64,000 bases of DNA from Methylophilus sp. 13 (GCF_015354335.1 NZ_JADKYR010000004.1:124001-188000); one strand, 5' to 3'; positions 35,902-45,577 are shown, counted from the first letter of the stretch. Numbers and translations: made by a program. The notes: generated by a model from the letters alone, not told the origin.

Positions 35902-36831
35902 TCACCATTTACGATGGTCGGAAGGCCTTTTTCCAAATAGTTTTCTATACTCTCGCCCGAAGTGGCTGGAATGAGTAAAACCATAATGGTGTGCGATGTC
36001 GGTTAATGCCCAATCGGGGGAGTCTCTAAGGCCTCTATCTGCAGCATTCAGCCTGACTGCTCTTAGGTAGTTGTTCGGTGATACACCGGTCACCCTCTCA
36101 AATGCATAAGCCAGAGTGCGTCTTGGTATCCGCAATTCATTACAAAGTGTCAGTATGCTGATTTGACCTTTCTCATTTAAAATTCTGTCATGGCAGTATC
36201 GGACAAGATAGTGATGGTTGGATTCCAAATTTCTGATCCTTGATCGTTGACCTGCTACATCCATTCCTTGTAAAAGGTAATTAATCACTTCATCTCTAAA
36301 AAGCGCTTGCACACGCCCTTTTAAATTGCCGGCTAGATCAGGCGTTCTATCGTCTAAAACATGTTTGCACAATGATTGCAGGGCACATAAAGCGGATTCA
36401 TCGCATCTTAGGGAGTATCCTTTTGGATATTTCAAAAAGGTATCAAAGTCTTCTGGGACAAGCATTTTCTCTAAAAAAGACTCATCTAGAGAAATAACTA
36501 CATAGTCAGTTTCTCCTTGTGTACAGAGAAAGAACTCTGCACTTGAGGGGATTAATGTAAAGCAGTCGGGTCGTAATGTATGATTGCTAAGCTTAGTATC
36601 TTGCGTGCCACGAATAGGAATAATAAGATTGAATGTATTTTTGGGGGCCATGGTATGTTGAACAACGCTGCAGTTCATATACTCACGAAAAATTCGCATA
36701 CTCGGTAATTGTACGTCTTGCAAAAAGCCTCTAAATTCACCTGGCGTTAATTGGTCGTAGTGCTGGGACCAGCCATTTAAGGCTGCTGCGTGAAAAACGA
36801 TATCATCAAACTTTTGCGTTTCTGACAGCAT
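35902..36831 (-). CDS. AraC-family regulator, EutR/FeaR-like
   Basis: A 309-residue DNA-binding regulator. The N-terminal ~200 residues form an AraC-binding-like domain without recognisable ligand motif; the C-terminal HTH_18 domain (about 215-309) shows LCNELRIPRRTLAYAFERVTGVSPNNYLRAVRLNAA, close to EutR/FeaR-type regulators of amine utilisation. It is convergent with the amine block, and is the obvious candidate sensor of amine or aldehyde; FeaR regulates an amine oxidase in E. coli. Target sites are not identified. Confidence 0.82.
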   Translation of the reverse strand: MLSETQKFDDIVFHAAALNGWSQHYDQLTPGEFRGFLQDVQLPSMRIFREYMNCSVVQHTMAPKNTFNLIIPIRGTQDTKLSNHTLRPDCFTLIPSSAEFFLCTQGETDYVVISLDESFLEKMLVPEDFDTFLKYPKGYSLRCDESALCALQSLCKHVLDDRTPDLAGNLKGRVQALFRDEVINYLLQGMDVAGQRSRIRNLESNHHYLVRYCHDRILNEKGQISILTLCNELRIPRRTLAYAFERVTGVSPNNYLRAVRLNAADRGLRDSPDWALTDIAHHYGFTHSSHFGREYRKLFGKRPSDHRKW

Positions 36832-37231
36832 GTGATTAATGACTATATTTAAAATGAATTAAAGTCTTACTTTTGTGAGCAAGCAAAAAACATTCCATTT
36901 TTACCATTTTTTTTACATCGCTAATATAGCCGTTATCGTTATTTTTAGAGAGACGTTCAAGCGAGCTTGCTGAATAACACCTGCGTTGTAAAGCCTAAGC
37001 AGTTTCATAAATAGTTTCCTGTTAATTGCGCTATTGAATTCCTTTATTATTCCGAAGGTTCTTAGGAGTAATGGCGCATGCCATAAAGCAGATGCATTGC
37101 ACCGTAAGGGGGCGCATGCATCCTTTGTTGCACTCGGGGTCATGCGTGCGGAAAATGTACCCGCCGCCTTAAATGCTGGATGGATTTGTCCGAATTTTGT
37201 GGGAGGTGAAAAGGGCTTGCTTAGTGAAGTA
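36832..37231. other. 400-bp gap between the AraC regulator and nadC
   Basis: Overlapping short ORFs exist on both strands but none has a recognisable family or good ribosome site. The sequence is AT-rich near the regulator and GC-richer from 37070 to 37180. It marks the boundary of the amine block and may contain decayed mobile DNA; I cannot support a gene. Confidence 0.5.
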
Positions 37232-38122
37232 TTAAGTCTTATTAAGTTTTTGAAATGGCATTTCAATTCGCATACTCAAATCCAACGCCTGTATATTTTT
37301 AGTCAGCGCGCCAATCGAAATCCGGTCTACGCCTGTTTCCGCAATCGCCCGCACCGTCGTTAAATCCACATTGCCCGATGCTTCCAGTAATGCTTGCTTT
37401 TGATTGATTGCGACAGCTTTACGCAGGTCTTCCAGCGTGAAATTATCGAGCAAGATACTGGTGGCGCCGGCATCTAGCGCTTGCTGCAATTCATCCAGTG
37501 TTTCCACTTCGATCTGAATATTATCCGTGCTGCGCATGGCAAAGGCGGCTTCAAGCACGGCGGCAATCGAGCCTGCGGCGGCGATATGGTTTTCCTTGAT
37601 CAGGATACCGTCGTACAAGGCCAGCCGTTGGTTGGCGCCACCGCCAGCGAGCACGGCATATTTTTGTGCCAGGCGCAGGCCAGGCAGGGTCTTGCGCGTA
37701 TCGAGAATTTGCGCTGGCAAACCGACAATGGCGTCCACATAGCGGCGGGTGTGAGTGGCTACTGCAGAAAGCGTTTGCAAAAAGTTGAGGGCCGGGCGTT
37801 CGGCACTGAGCATGGCGCGAGCGTCGCCATGAATATGGACCAGCGCTTGATTGGGGACGACGCGGTCACCGTCTTTTACCAGCCATTCGAGCTGGATGCT
37901 GCGATCCAACTGCGCAAAGCACTGTTGCGCCCAGGCACAGCCGCAGAGAATGGCAGCCTCACGGCTGATGATGGTCGCGCTGGCCTGGGTGCCGGCAGGG
38001 ATCAGTGCAGCGGTCAGGTCGCCTTTGCCCAGGTCTTCTGCCAGGGCCGATTGCACTTGCGCCGCTATCAGATCGGCATTTAAGTAGTCGGGCAAGTGTT
38101 GGTAAAGTGATGCAGTAGTCAT
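37232..38122 (-). CDS. nadC: Nicotinate-nucleotide pyrophosphorylase (carboxylating)
   Basis: Makes nicotinate mononucleotide from quinolinate and PRPP in NAD synthesis. A 296-residue protein; N-terminal domain with ALAEDLGKGDLTAALI, then HTRRYVDA, the phosphate/substrate Arg-Lys motif DTRKTLPGLRLAQKYAVLAGGG and IKENHI. The C-terminus GVDRISIGALTKNIQALDLSMRI closes the barrel. The ATG at 38122 precedes MTTASLYQHLP; the longer open frame upstream lacks family residues. Confidence 0.95.
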   Translation of the reverse strand: MTTASLYQHLPDYLNADLIAAQVQSALAEDLGKGDLTAALIPAGTQASATIISREAAILCGCAWAQQCFAQLDRSIQLEWLVKDGDRVVPNQALVHIHGDARAMLSAERPALNFLQTLSAVATHTRRYVDAIVGLPAQILDTRKTLPGLRLAQKYAVLAGGGANQRLALYDGILIKENHIAAAGSIAAVLEAAFAMRSTDNIQIEVETLDELQQALDAGATSILLDNFTLEDLRKAVAINQKQALLEASGNVDLTTVRAIAETGVDRISIGALTKNIQALDLSMRIEMPFQKLNKT

Positions 38123-38286
38123 GAGCAGCTCAGTCAATTTAAAATTTATGCAGATGAGCGTTCTAAGCCCATGGCAAAAGCTATTATAATAAAAGCACCC
38201 CAAGACCAGCGAGTTTTGTACCATCGTATTGCGTCATGGGGTATTTTTTCGGTAAAAGTACTCTTCAATCCGGCTCACATCACACT

Positions 38287-38910
38287 ATGCAGCTTTTATA
38301 TACGGTTAACAGTCCCTATGCACGTAAAGTGCGTATCGTCGCCATTGAGAAACATATTGACCTGACTTTGACGGAGGTCGTGCTGTCTGCGCCGGATTGT
38401 CCCGTGAGCCAGCACAACCCGTTGGGTAAGGTTCCGGTGCTGGTGCTGGATGATGGCGACGCCTTGTATGATTCACGCGTGATTGTCGAGTATCTGGATC
38501 ATCGTACGCCGGTGGCCCACCTGATTCCGCAAGACCACTCAGCCAAAATCAAGGTCCGTCGCTGGGAGTCACTTGCCGATGGTGTGTGCGATGCTGCCGT
38601 GGCGGTGATCTTGGAACAACGCAAGCCAGAGGTGCAGCAGTCTGCGCCATGGATAGAAAAGCAATTTGCCAAGGTGACGGCTGGCCTGACCGTGCTTGAT
38701 AATGACTTGCTAAAGAAAAAGTGGTGTGTCAACGAAACGTTCAGTCTGGCAGACATTGCCCTGGGCACCGCGCTGGGCTACATAGACTTGCGTTTTAAAA
38801 ATGTGCAATGGGAAGGCAAATACTGGCAAGAGAAGTTTCCTAATCTGGCCAAACATTACGGGGTGCTGGTAAAGCGTCCCAGCTTCAAGCAAACCATACC
38901 ACAGCCTTAA
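38287..38910 (+). CDS. Glutathione S-transferase family protein
   Basis: A 207-residue thioredoxin-fold plus helical-domain protein. MQLLYTVNSPYARKVRIVAIEK is the N-terminal GST fold with the active Ser, NPLGKVPVLVLDDGDALYDSRVIVEYLD the glutathione-binding loop with cis-Pro, and FSLADIALGTALGYIDLRF the C-terminal domain signature. ATG 38287 is used because homology begins there; an upstream in-frame ATG (38236) adds unrelated residues. It is divergent from nadC. Substrate unknown; a stress or small-molecule detoxification role is typical. Confidence 0.9.
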   Translation: MQLLYTVNSPYARKVRIVAIEKHIDLTLTEVVLSAPDCPVSQHNPLGKVPVLVLDDGDALYDSRVIVEYLDHRTPVAHLIPQDHSAKIKVRRWESLADGVCDAAVAVILEQRKPEVQQSAPWIEKQFAKVTAGLTVLDNDLLKKKWCVNETFSLADIALGTALGYIDLRFKNVQWEGKYWQEKFPNLAKHYGVLVKRPSFKQTIPQP

Positions 38911-39104
38911 GGCACCTTATCTCAGCATTCCGTCCTAAGCTGTCGGGATGCTGTCTTGATTTTCTCCAGTTGATCTTCAGCCGTTCACCTTGTGATGCGG
39001 CGCTTTCCCCTTGTCTACCTTCTCTTTCATTCTGCCTTTTGGCCTCACTGCATCTATCTACTTACGCTTAATCAGAGATCATATTTTTACGTTGCAAAAC
39101 TAAA

Positions 39105-39119
39105 TGATAATTGTTATCA
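39105..39119. promoter_or_regulatory. Fur box upstream of the 39155 gene
   Basis: TGATAATTGTTATCA matches the 7-1-7 Fur consensus at 14 of 15 positions and is flanked by extra palindromic bases (AAA/TTT). It lies 35 bp before ATG 39155. Confidence 0.85.
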
Positions 39120-39154
39120 TTTAAGAATACTCAAAAACATGATCAATACATGCT

Positions 39155-39352
39155 ATGCAGGCAATGAATGCACCCGTCAAAAAAAGATTGCTAGAACTGC
39201 TGGATGAGCTCATCGCTCATGATGGCTTTGGTAGCATCAAAGTGGATATACGCCTGCTCAAGCGGGGACAGAAAGAAGTTATTATTGATTGCGGCAAGCA
39301 GTACCGCTATGTGGTTGATTTTGAGTCCAGGCAGGAGAAGCAAGGCGCCTGA
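39155..39352 (+). CDS. Small Fur-controlled protein of unknown function
   Basis: A 65-residue basic protein, no signal or membrane segment, with a helix-rich N-terminus (KKRLLELLDELIAHDGFG) and a strand-rich core (IKVDIRLLKRGQKEVIIDCGKQYRYVVDF). I cannot assign a family. Start may be ATG 39155 or 39164. Preceded by a near-perfect Fur box, so it should be induced under iron limitation; a PEP-CTERM protein and a heme-type receptor follow. Confidence 0.6.
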   Translation: MQAMNAPVKKRLLELLDELIAHDGFGSIKVDIRLLKRGQKEVIIDCGKQYRYVVDFESRQEKQGA

Positions 39353-39528
39353 CCATGCGTGATTAAAACAACATCACTTTTATTTTTTAATTTCAATTTT
39401 ATTGCCATGCGCAAAGCGTGGCGATTGAAATACTCAACGGTGTGGGTCCGTGAGACTTCATTTTAAAAAAATGGCGCGATGGCCTTCGAGAGGAAGGGGC
39501 ACAAGCGCTCGTTGAGGAGAAATAAATC

Positions 39529-40185
39529 ATGAAATTTTCAGCTTTGGCATTCACCTTAGGCATGCTGTTCAATAGTTCCGCGTTTGCGACCCAGGCAGTA
39601 TGGGACACCGCCAATCCCTGGGGGAGTCTGACACCAGCGAGTTATGCTGAGTGGAACGTCTTTAACAGCACCAATGACAATACACCAGATGTCGCTGTGA
39701 CTGCCGGGATCACCGCTTCTGTGCAAGAAACTACAGGCGGTGCTTTTATCACTGGCGGGGGCAATATTTATAGTTTCTCTGGTGCTACGGCCTTCACCGC
39801 GACCTTGAGCGGTGCCAGCACAGGCCTGTTTGATGTCTATCTGCGTATTGCAACCTTGGGCACCCTGGCCAACAGTTCAGCAACCTTGAATGGCGTTACA
39901 GCGACTTCCGTGTTGCAGTTTAACGAAGATCAAGGCACCGTGATGGGAGGGGCAACTGCTGAACAAGAGTTGTATTGGAAATGGAGCAATGTCGCCGCTT
40001 CCAGCCTGTATACCTTTAAATTCAATGCCAATTCATCCAGTATGAGTTTGGATCAATTGGCATTGGCCGCCGTGTCCGTGCCTACTGTGACACCGGTGCC
40101 TGAACCTGAGGCCTTTAGTCTGATGGGCTTGGGACTGGGTTTGATGGCATTTGTCGCGCGCCGCAACGCAAAAAAACAAGCCTGA
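39529..40185 (+). CDS. PEP-CTERM sorting-domain secreted protein
   Basis: A 218-residue exported protein. Signal peptide ends near SAFAT (residue 21). The middle is a beta-rich Thr/Ser/Gly/Ala domain (about 25-180) with no assigned fold. The C-terminus has the PEP-CTERM layout: VPEPEAF, a hydrophobic helix (SLMGLGLGLMAFV) and the basic tail ARRNAKKQA, which exosortase would process. GAGGAG nine bases before ATG 39529 is a strong ribosome site. Surface or exopolysaccharide-linked location is inferred; no exosortase lies in this window. Confidence 0.85.
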   Translation: MKFSALAFTLGMLFNSSAFATQAVWDTANPWGSLTPASYAEWNVFNSTNDNTPDVAVTAGITASVQETTGGAFITGGGNIYSFSGATAFTATLSGASTGLFDVYLRIATLGTLANSSATLNGVTATSVLQFNEDQGTVMGGATAEQELYWKWSNVAASSLYTFKFNANSSSMSLDQLALAAVSVPTVTPVPEPEAFSLMGLGLGLMAFVARRNAKKQA

Positions 40186-40207
40186 TTCCCATTCGGCTGA
40201 CCATGGC

Positions 40208-40229
40208 AAAGGGGCTGTTTAGCCCCTTT
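40208..40229 (+). terminator. Probable terminator after the PEP-CTERM gene
   Basis: AAAGGGGCT pairs with AGCCCCTTT around GTTT. T-run is short (TTTCTT), so efficiency is uncertain. Confidence 0.6.
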
Positions 40230-40255
40230 CTTGCGCGCCTACTTATTTTCTTTAA

Positions 40256-42634
40256 ATGAACATCACCGGTTTAAAGCGGGCTCGCTCTCTTGCGATCCTC
40301 TCCAGTTGCCTGCCTGAAAAAAGCTTCATTCGCACAAGGTTAACCTTGTTTGTGGGGCTGTGTTGGCTCGCCTGTTTTTTTTGGCCTCACGCCGCCTGGG
40401 CTGAGCAGACCATACCAGACGTGGAGGCAACTGACGTGCAAACGCCCCCTGCGTCTCCAGCACCCACGATAAAACAGCCAGGGGCCGAGGAGGTGGATAC
40501 GCTGCCTGAGGTCACCATCCAGGAAAAAAAACAAAAAGCGCCCGAGACTGGGATCAATCCAACCTTGCCGGTTACCACCATTACCAGCGAACAATTGCAA
40601 CGTGCCCAGCCCAGCAATATTTTTGATGCGGTCAGAGCCGTGCCAGGGGTGTCTATCTCTGGCGGACCACGGCCGAGTGGCATGACGTTTGGGATTCGCG
40701 GCTACGTGGACAATGAAGACGTGCTGGTGAAAGTGGATGGCGTGCCCAAAGGATTTGAGAAATACCGCATGGGCGGCACGTTTATCGAGCCTGAGTTATT
40801 GAAAAGCATAGAAGTACAACGTGGGCCGCAGATTGCGAGTGGCTCAGGTTCATTGGGAGGCACTGTCAATGCGACGACAAAAAATGCCGAAGACTTTTTA
40901 AAGCCCGGTCAGAAGTATGGTGGCAAGGCCAAGTTTGGCTATGGCAATAACAGCGATGAATATTCACGCTCCTATCTGCTGTATGCGCGCCCCGATGAAC
41001 GCGTGGATATTTTGTATAACTATTCCAATCGGCAGGCCAATAATTTGACCTTGGGCGATGGCTCCAAGCTACAAAGTTCTGCGATTGAATCTATTTCACA
41101 GTTGCTCAAGGTCAGTGTGTTTCCAACCGAAGACTTGCAGTTGGTGACCTCGGTGGTGAAGTTTGAGGATACCGGGCTACAACCCTATGATGCGACAGGC
41201 GGACAACCCGGTTTCTTTGGCAATGTGGTGCGTTCGGTGGATGATCTCACCTGGTCAGAGACAGTGAACTACGATCCTCAACACCCGTGGATCAACTTTA
41301 AGGGCACTATCGGCGCCGGGCATACGCATTTGCAAGATGTGATTGGTCAGGGTGCGCCGTTCAATTCCACGTTTAATGCCTTGCAAAGGCAGTGTCAGGG
41401 TGTCATCAATACGACAAATCCCGCGGATACCACGACTTGCCGCGGCAATTTGACGGATACGTACGAATATAAAACAAACACCGTAGACCTGAGCAACCGG
41501 GCAATCTTTGCTGAGAAAGATCTATGGTCTGTTTCGTTACTGACGGGCTACCAATACAACGCCAGCGAACGTGAAATTACCCGCTTCTTCGACAATCGGA
41601 AGACCGCGTTACAAGCGCTTTATCCCGATGGCTTTAATGCCTCAGCGCCGCCAGGGCGCAAGTCATTTCATGCCGTTTATGTGCAACCAAAGTTTGAGTT
41701 CGGCGCATTTTCAGTGATCCCGGGCTATCGCCAGGACCGTTATCAAGTAGAGACTGATGGAGGGACTTTGGCCTTGCTCGCCCCGTATGGCCAGGCAAGC
41801 ACCATCAAATTCAAACAAGAGACCTGGAGTCTGGGCCTTGCCTATGATGCCTTCGCCAAACAAAACCCCGACAAACTAACCTTTTACAGCAATTACGGGC
41901 AAGGCTTCAGGCCGCCCCTGATTGATGAATATTTTACGCAGGGGCCGTTCAGCCGTTGTCGTGCGCAAGTCATGACAACCAAGGGGCCGAAGTCGCAGAT
42001 TTGTGGGGATTTGTATGTGCCGCAGCGCTCTGAAACCACCGAGGCCGGGGTGAGTTATCAAACACCGCACTTGTTCAATAGCACTATCTGGTTTTCAGGC
42101 AAGCTGAATTTTTATCACACCTATACCTCGCATTTGCTGACCTCATTGCGTGAAGATGCCAATGGCAATCTTGCGCAAGATGGTTGGGAGCGCAGAAACG
42201 GGGTTGAGGTTGAAAGCTTTTTGCAATATCGTGGGTGGTATCTGCGTAGTGCGTATTCCAGAATCAATGGTGGGATTAATACCGGGCTGGTCAGTGCGCC
42301 GTTGTATACCGCGCCAGGCAATGCCTTCAATGTGCAGCTGGGCGCCGTGCTCTCAGAGGCAGTCGATCTGAACCTCAGTTACCGCAAGGTTTCTGACCGG
42401 GATATCCTGTTAAGTGGGGATGGCACCACCGCCAGCCCTTACCGGTTTGGGACACAGGACGGCTATGCGCTTTGGAATGCAGGTGCCCGTTGGCAGGCGA
42501 GTAAACATGTGACGTTACGACTGATCGGTGAAAATCTCAAAAATACGCTGTATCGCCTGGATGGCACCATGGGCGGCCTGGGTATGTACGGCCCGGGCCG
42601 GAATGTGAAATTTCAGGTTGAACTGACCTACTAG
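40256..42634 (+). CDS. TonB-dependent receptor, heme/hemoglobin class
   Basis: A 792-residue outer-membrane receptor. Long N-terminus with a hydrophobic signal at about residues 28-48 (ending AAWAE), a Pro-rich spacer, TonB box near EVDTLPEVTIQE, plug (about 90-200; FDAVRAVPGVSISGG, SIEVQRGPQIASGSGSLGG) and barrel with YSNYGQGFRPPLIDEYF, the FRAP-like segment seen in heme and hemophore receptors. C-terminus ends in FQVELTY. Heme-type class is inferred from that motif. No clear ribosome site precedes ATG 40256, so the start is uncertain. Confidence 0.85.
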   Translation: MNITGLKRARSLAILSSCLPEKSFIRTRLTLFVGLCWLACFFWPHAAWAEQTIPDVEATDVQTPPASPAPTIKQPGAEEVDTLPEVTIQEKKQKAPETGINPTLPVTTITSEQLQRAQPSNIFDAVRAVPGVSISGGPRPSGMTFGIRGYVDNEDVLVKVDGVPKGFEKYRMGGTFIEPELLKSIEVQRGPQIASGSGSLGGTVNATTKNAEDFLKPGQKYGGKAKFGYGNNSDEYSRSYLLYARPDERVDILYNYSNRQANNLTLGDGSKLQSSAIESISQLLKVSVFPTEDLQLVTSVVKFEDTGLQPYDATGGQPGFFGNVVRSVDDLTWSETVNYDPQHPWINFKGTIGAGHTHLQDVIGQGAPFNSTFNALQRQCQGVINTTNPADTTTCRGNLTDTYEYKTNTVDLSNRAIFAEKDLWSVSLLTGYQYNASEREITRFFDNRKTALQALYPDGFNASAPPGRKSFHAVYVQPKFEFGAFSVIPGYRQDRYQVETDGGTLALLAPYGQASTIKFKQETWSLGLAYDAFAKQNPDKLTFYSNYGQGFRPPLIDEYFTQGPFSRCRAQVMTTKGPKSQICGDLYVPQRSETTEAGVSYQTPHLFNSTIWFSGKLNFYHTYTSHLLTSLREDANGNLAQDGWERRNGVEVESFLQYRGWYLRSAYSRINGGINTGLVSAPLYTAPGNAFNVQLGAVLSEAVDLNLSYRKVSDRDILLSGDGTTASPYRFGTQDGYALWNAGARWQASKHVTLRLIGENLKNTLYRLDGTMGGLGMYGPGRNVKFQVELTY

Positions 42635-42667
42635 CCAAGATGGGGCATTGGCGGTTGACGACTGCTG

Positions 42668-42997
42668 CTAGAGTGGGCCCAAATCGTCATCGCCCAGCAA
42701 ATGCAGCTTGTTTTTGTGACGCAAGGTTTGACGCTCGTTCAAGCGTTTTTGTGCGGGGCTCGGGAAGTCGGTAAAGCTGATCAGGTTACGCTCAATCAAA
42801 ATGCCAATCAGGTCTTCAAGCACGCGCGCGAGCTGAATGTCACTCTCACGGAAGGTGTGGTGCCTTTTGAGTTCGTCATCCAGAAAACACAAATACTCTG
42901 TGTCGGTATTATCTATTTCCACCCAGTCCGCAGCCACTTGCGTATCTGGGCTGGCCGCAATAATCGCACCTTGGTTATTTTTTAAGACGTAGGCCAT
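42668..42997 (-). CDS. Conserved hypothetical, 109 residues
   Basis: An acidic soluble protein of 109 residues; no signal or membrane segment. The segment LARVLEDLIGILIERNLISFTDFPSPAQKRL is like a family of small proteobacterial proteins sometimes mislabelled as tryptophan-synthase-like; I assign no function. Convergent with the heme receptor. Confidence 0.65.
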   Translation of the reverse strand: MAYVLKNNQGAIIAASPDTQVAADWVEIDNTDTEYLCFLDDELKRHHTFRESDIQLARVLEDLIGILIERNLISFTDFPSPAQKRLNERQTLRHKNKLHLLGDDDLGPL

Positions 42998-43091
42998 CAG
43001 GTGTCATTCCTTGTCACTTGGCAGTGTATTTTGATTAAATGGTGTAAACAAAAGCAATAACCATGCCTCGCGCTTGCGATCTCAACCCGGG

Positions 43092-44186
43092 TTAAAGCGC
43101 ACCCGTGATGATGCCGCCGCCCAGACAGACGTTGCTTTCGTAAACGACCACACTTTGCCCCGGTGTGATGGCCCATTGATGCTGACCAAAGCGAATTGTC
43201 GCTTCTTCTGCATTCACCGCATCGACCTCGCAAGGCGCATCCGGCTGACGATAACGGGTTTTGGCCGCATATACCCAGTTGGTACGCGGCTCTTCGCCAC
43301 TAATCCAGTGCAGTTGTCCCGCTTTCAGCCCGTCGGATTTCAGAAGCGGGTGATCATGGCCTTGTACCACAATCAGCTCGTTATCGGCCATATGCTTGGC
43401 GGCGACAAACCACGGCTCGCCATTGCTTTCACGGCTACCGCCTATCTTGAGCCCCTGGCGCTGACCAATGGTGTAATACATCAAGCCTTCATGCTCGCCC
43501 ACCACTTTGCCTTCGGGCGTACGCATCACGCCAGGATGACGCGGCAGGTAGCGCTGTAAAAACTCCTGAAACGGCCGCTCGCCAATAAAGCAGATACCAG
43601 TTGAATCCTTTTTCTCGGCATTGGCCAAGCCATATTCACGCGCGATTTCGCGTACTTCGCGCTTGAGATATTTGCCTAACGGAAACAGCGTTTTTGACAA
43701 CTGCGCCTGATTCAGGCGTGACAAAAAGTAACTCTGGTCTTTGCTGCCATCATCGGCTTTAAGCAGTTGAAAATTGCCCGGCTGAATCGGGTTTTCACGC
43801 ACTTGAGCATAATGCCCCGTGGCGATTAAGTCTGCGCCCATACCCATAGCATGGTCCAAAAACGCCTTGAACTTGATCTCGGCGTTACACAGAATATCCG
43901 GGTTCGGGGTACGGCCAGCTTGGTATTCCTGTAAAAAGTTAGCGAACACTCGCTCTTTATACTCGGCGCTAAAATTCACGGTTTCAATGTCAATGCCAAT
44001 TCTATCGGCCGCAGAAACCGCATCAATCAGGTCCTGGCGAGAAGAGCAATACTCATCCGTATCATCGTCTTCCCAGTTCTTCATGAATAAACCGGTGACC
44101 TGATAACCTTGCTGTTTTAACAACAAAGCGGTCACGGAAGAATCAACACCGCCGGACAACCCGACGATCACATGTGGCTTACTCAT
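43092..44186 (-). CDS. mnmA: tRNA 2-thiouridylase MnmA
   Basis: Transfers sulphur to U34 of tRNA Lys, Glu and Gln wobble positions. PP-loop SGGVDS at residues 11-16; catalytic Cys100 (NPDILC) and Cys199 (STGICF), the pair that carries the persulphide. 364 residues, normal length. Its ATG overlaps the upstream nudJ stop (ATGA), the same gene order as in E. coli nudJ-mnmA. Confidence 0.96.
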   Translation of the reverse strand: MSKPHVIVGLSGGVDSSVTALLLKQQGYQVTGLFMKNWEDDDTDEYCSSRQDLIDAVSAADRIGIDIETVNFSAEYKERVFANFLQEYQAGRTPNPDILCNAEIKFKAFLDHAMGMGADLIATGHYAQVRENPIQPGNFQLLKADDGSKDQSYFLSRLNQAQLSKTLFPLGKYLKREVREIAREYGLANAEKKDSTGICFIGERPFQEFLQRYLPRHPGVMRTPEGKVVGEHEGLMYYTIGQRQGLKIGGSRESNGEPWFVAAKHMADNELIVVQGHDHPLLKSDGLKAGQLHWISGEEPRTNWVYAAKTRYRQPDAPCEVDAVNAEEATIRFGQHQWAITPGQSVVVYESNVCLGGGIITGAL

Positions 44187-44674
44187 AATGCTTGGCCCAA
44201 ATGCTTCAAAATGTCTAAAGAATAACGTTTACCTGCGAGGTAGTCTTGCACACACAGCAATACTTGCGGACTGCGCATCAACTCGCCTTCGGCCGCAATC
44301 TCGGCTTCGGTTTTCCACACTGTGCGGAGAATACCATCATCCAAAGCCTGCTCTGGATAATGCGCACCCAATTTGCCAGTAAAGGCAAAACGCAAATAGG
44401 TTATGCCATTAAGCGGATGCTGCCAGTGATAAATGCCCACAATCGCTTCTGGCGTGAAATCGTAAGCCGTCTCTTCCAGCGTCTCCCGAACCGCCGCAGC
44501 AATAATGGTCTCGTTTTCTTCCAGATGCCCGGCGGGCTGGTTAAAGCGATTGCCTCTGTCCGTGGTTTCTTCCACTAACAGAAACTTGCCATTTTGCTCG
44601 ATGATGGCCGCAACGGTGACGTTAGGCTTCCACTGATGCGACGATTTGGAGGGTTGCAGAACAGAAGAATTCAA
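44183..44674 (-). CDS. nudJ: NUDIX hydrolase, NudJ-like
   Basis: A 163-residue Nudix hydrolase, likely a nucleotide/thiamine-pyrophosphate-type phosphatase. The Nudix box reads [20 protein letters not shown], matching GX5EX7REUXEEXGU in the key residues. Position before mnmA mirrors E. coli nudJ. Substrate not determined. Confidence 0.85.
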   Translation of the reverse strand: MNSSVLQPSKSSHQWKPNVTVAAIIEQNGKFLLVEETTDRGNRFNQPAGHLEENETIIAAAVRETLEETAYDFTPEAIVGIYHWQHPLNGITYLRFAFTGKLGAHYPEQALDDGILRTVWKTEAEIAAEGELMRSPQVLLCVQDYLAGKRYSLDILKHLGQAL

Positions 44675-44821
44675 GATTGGCGGGTTTCGTTAAAAACGCT
44701 ATTTTACCGCTAAGTGATTGATTGGGGGAGGGTTAATTCAGACTTGGAAGCTATCATAAGATTAATCTGACTTGTGCAGTGATGACTAATTATCTTTAGC
44801 ATGAGTTCTGCTTTGCAGTAG

Positions 44822-45343
44822 TTAGCTGCAAAAATCTTGAGTAAGAGTGATTTTTTTATTTTTCTTTGTGGATGTATATAGTGAAATAGACACTTCGACT
44901 TTTTCTAAATCTATATTTTTAAGTGCTCCGTTACAAAGGAATGGTTTGATGGCACTCAAACTATCTGAATTCGCTAATAAGTTGGTATTCTGCTGATCAG
45001 ATTCCAAATTTACAATCAGTAGTAATTTTGTATCAGAGGTTTTGATGGTTGAAACTATCCATGGATTTCCATATTCAGATTCAATCTGAGTTTTGGACGA
45101 TGTTTTTACTTCTTTTTTTTCTGTAAGGAGGTCCTTCAAGACAAAAAATAAAAGAAGAGTAGTCAATAAAGCTAGAGCGATTATATACCTATATGCTTCA
45201 AGAAATTTTCGATATTTCTGAGGGATTGAATTGTATATGTATACAAAGGGTAGCGATATAGCCTCAGATAATCCACTGAATATTGCACTAATCACCGCGC
45301 AAACAATTAAGAAGCTAACAATCCAAAGTGCTAAATGAATCAT
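44822..45343 (-). CDS. Hypothetical membrane protein
   Basis: A 173-residue protein, AT-rich and unlike its neighbours. Two N-terminal hydrophobic helices (about residues 5-25 and 50-70) then a hydrophilic C-terminus with two Cys (FLCNGAL, DFCS). No family recognised. It lies next to the TA module and a marC remnant, in a segment that looks acquired. Confidence 0.55.
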   Translation of the reverse strand: MIHLALWIVSFLIVCAVISAIFSGLSEAISLPFVYIYNSIPQKYRKFLEAYRYIIALALLTTLLLFFVLKDLLTEKKEVKTSSKTQIESEYGNPWIVSTIKTSDTKLLLIVNLESDQQNTNLLANSDSLSAIKPFLCNGALKNIDLEKVEVSISLYTSTKKNKKITLTQDFCS

Positions 45344-45414
45344 AAATTTTTAAGTCTTCTCAAACTTGATTGGTTGGTGTGATTAATGCTCTAAGTTTTG
45401 AAATTCTATACTAC

Positions 45415-45496
45415 TTATCCTGCTAATTGTGGGAATAAGCCTTCTAAGCCATGTGCAATAAATTCCACTGCCATGGCCGCCAGCCCGCGTAGCCCT
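45415..45496 (-). pseudogene. Remnant of a marC 3' end
   Basis: On the minus strand this encodes LAAMAVEFIAHGLEGLF then PQLAG and a stop, the C-terminus of a MarC protein, and aligns with the intact marC end at 46923 (LAAMSVEFIAHGLEGLF, PKLFG). The rest of the gene is absent. The remnant and the intact copy bracket the TA module and the 46305 gene, which suggests that segment was inserted next to marC. Confidence 0.8.
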
Positions 45497-45526
45497 CATT
45501 CACCAAACTAATGGATTGTTTTATTT

Positions 45527-45546
45527 TGTAGCACAAATGTGCTACA
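45527..45546. promoter_or_regulatory. Palindromic operator of TA module 1
   Basis: TGTAGCACAAATGTGCTACA, a perfect inverted repeat with nine-base arms, 31 bp before the antitoxin ATG. Ribbon-helix-helix antitoxins usually repress their own promoter at such sites. Confidence 0.75.
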
Positions 45547-45577
45547 TTTGGGTTTGGTTTTATATTTGGGGTGCATC

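Noticed and set aside
36913-37363. Two overlapping ORFs of 117 and 109 codons on opposite strands
   Set aside because: Neither has a recognisable domain, a convincing ribosome site or a plausible start; they overlap each other and the nadC end.
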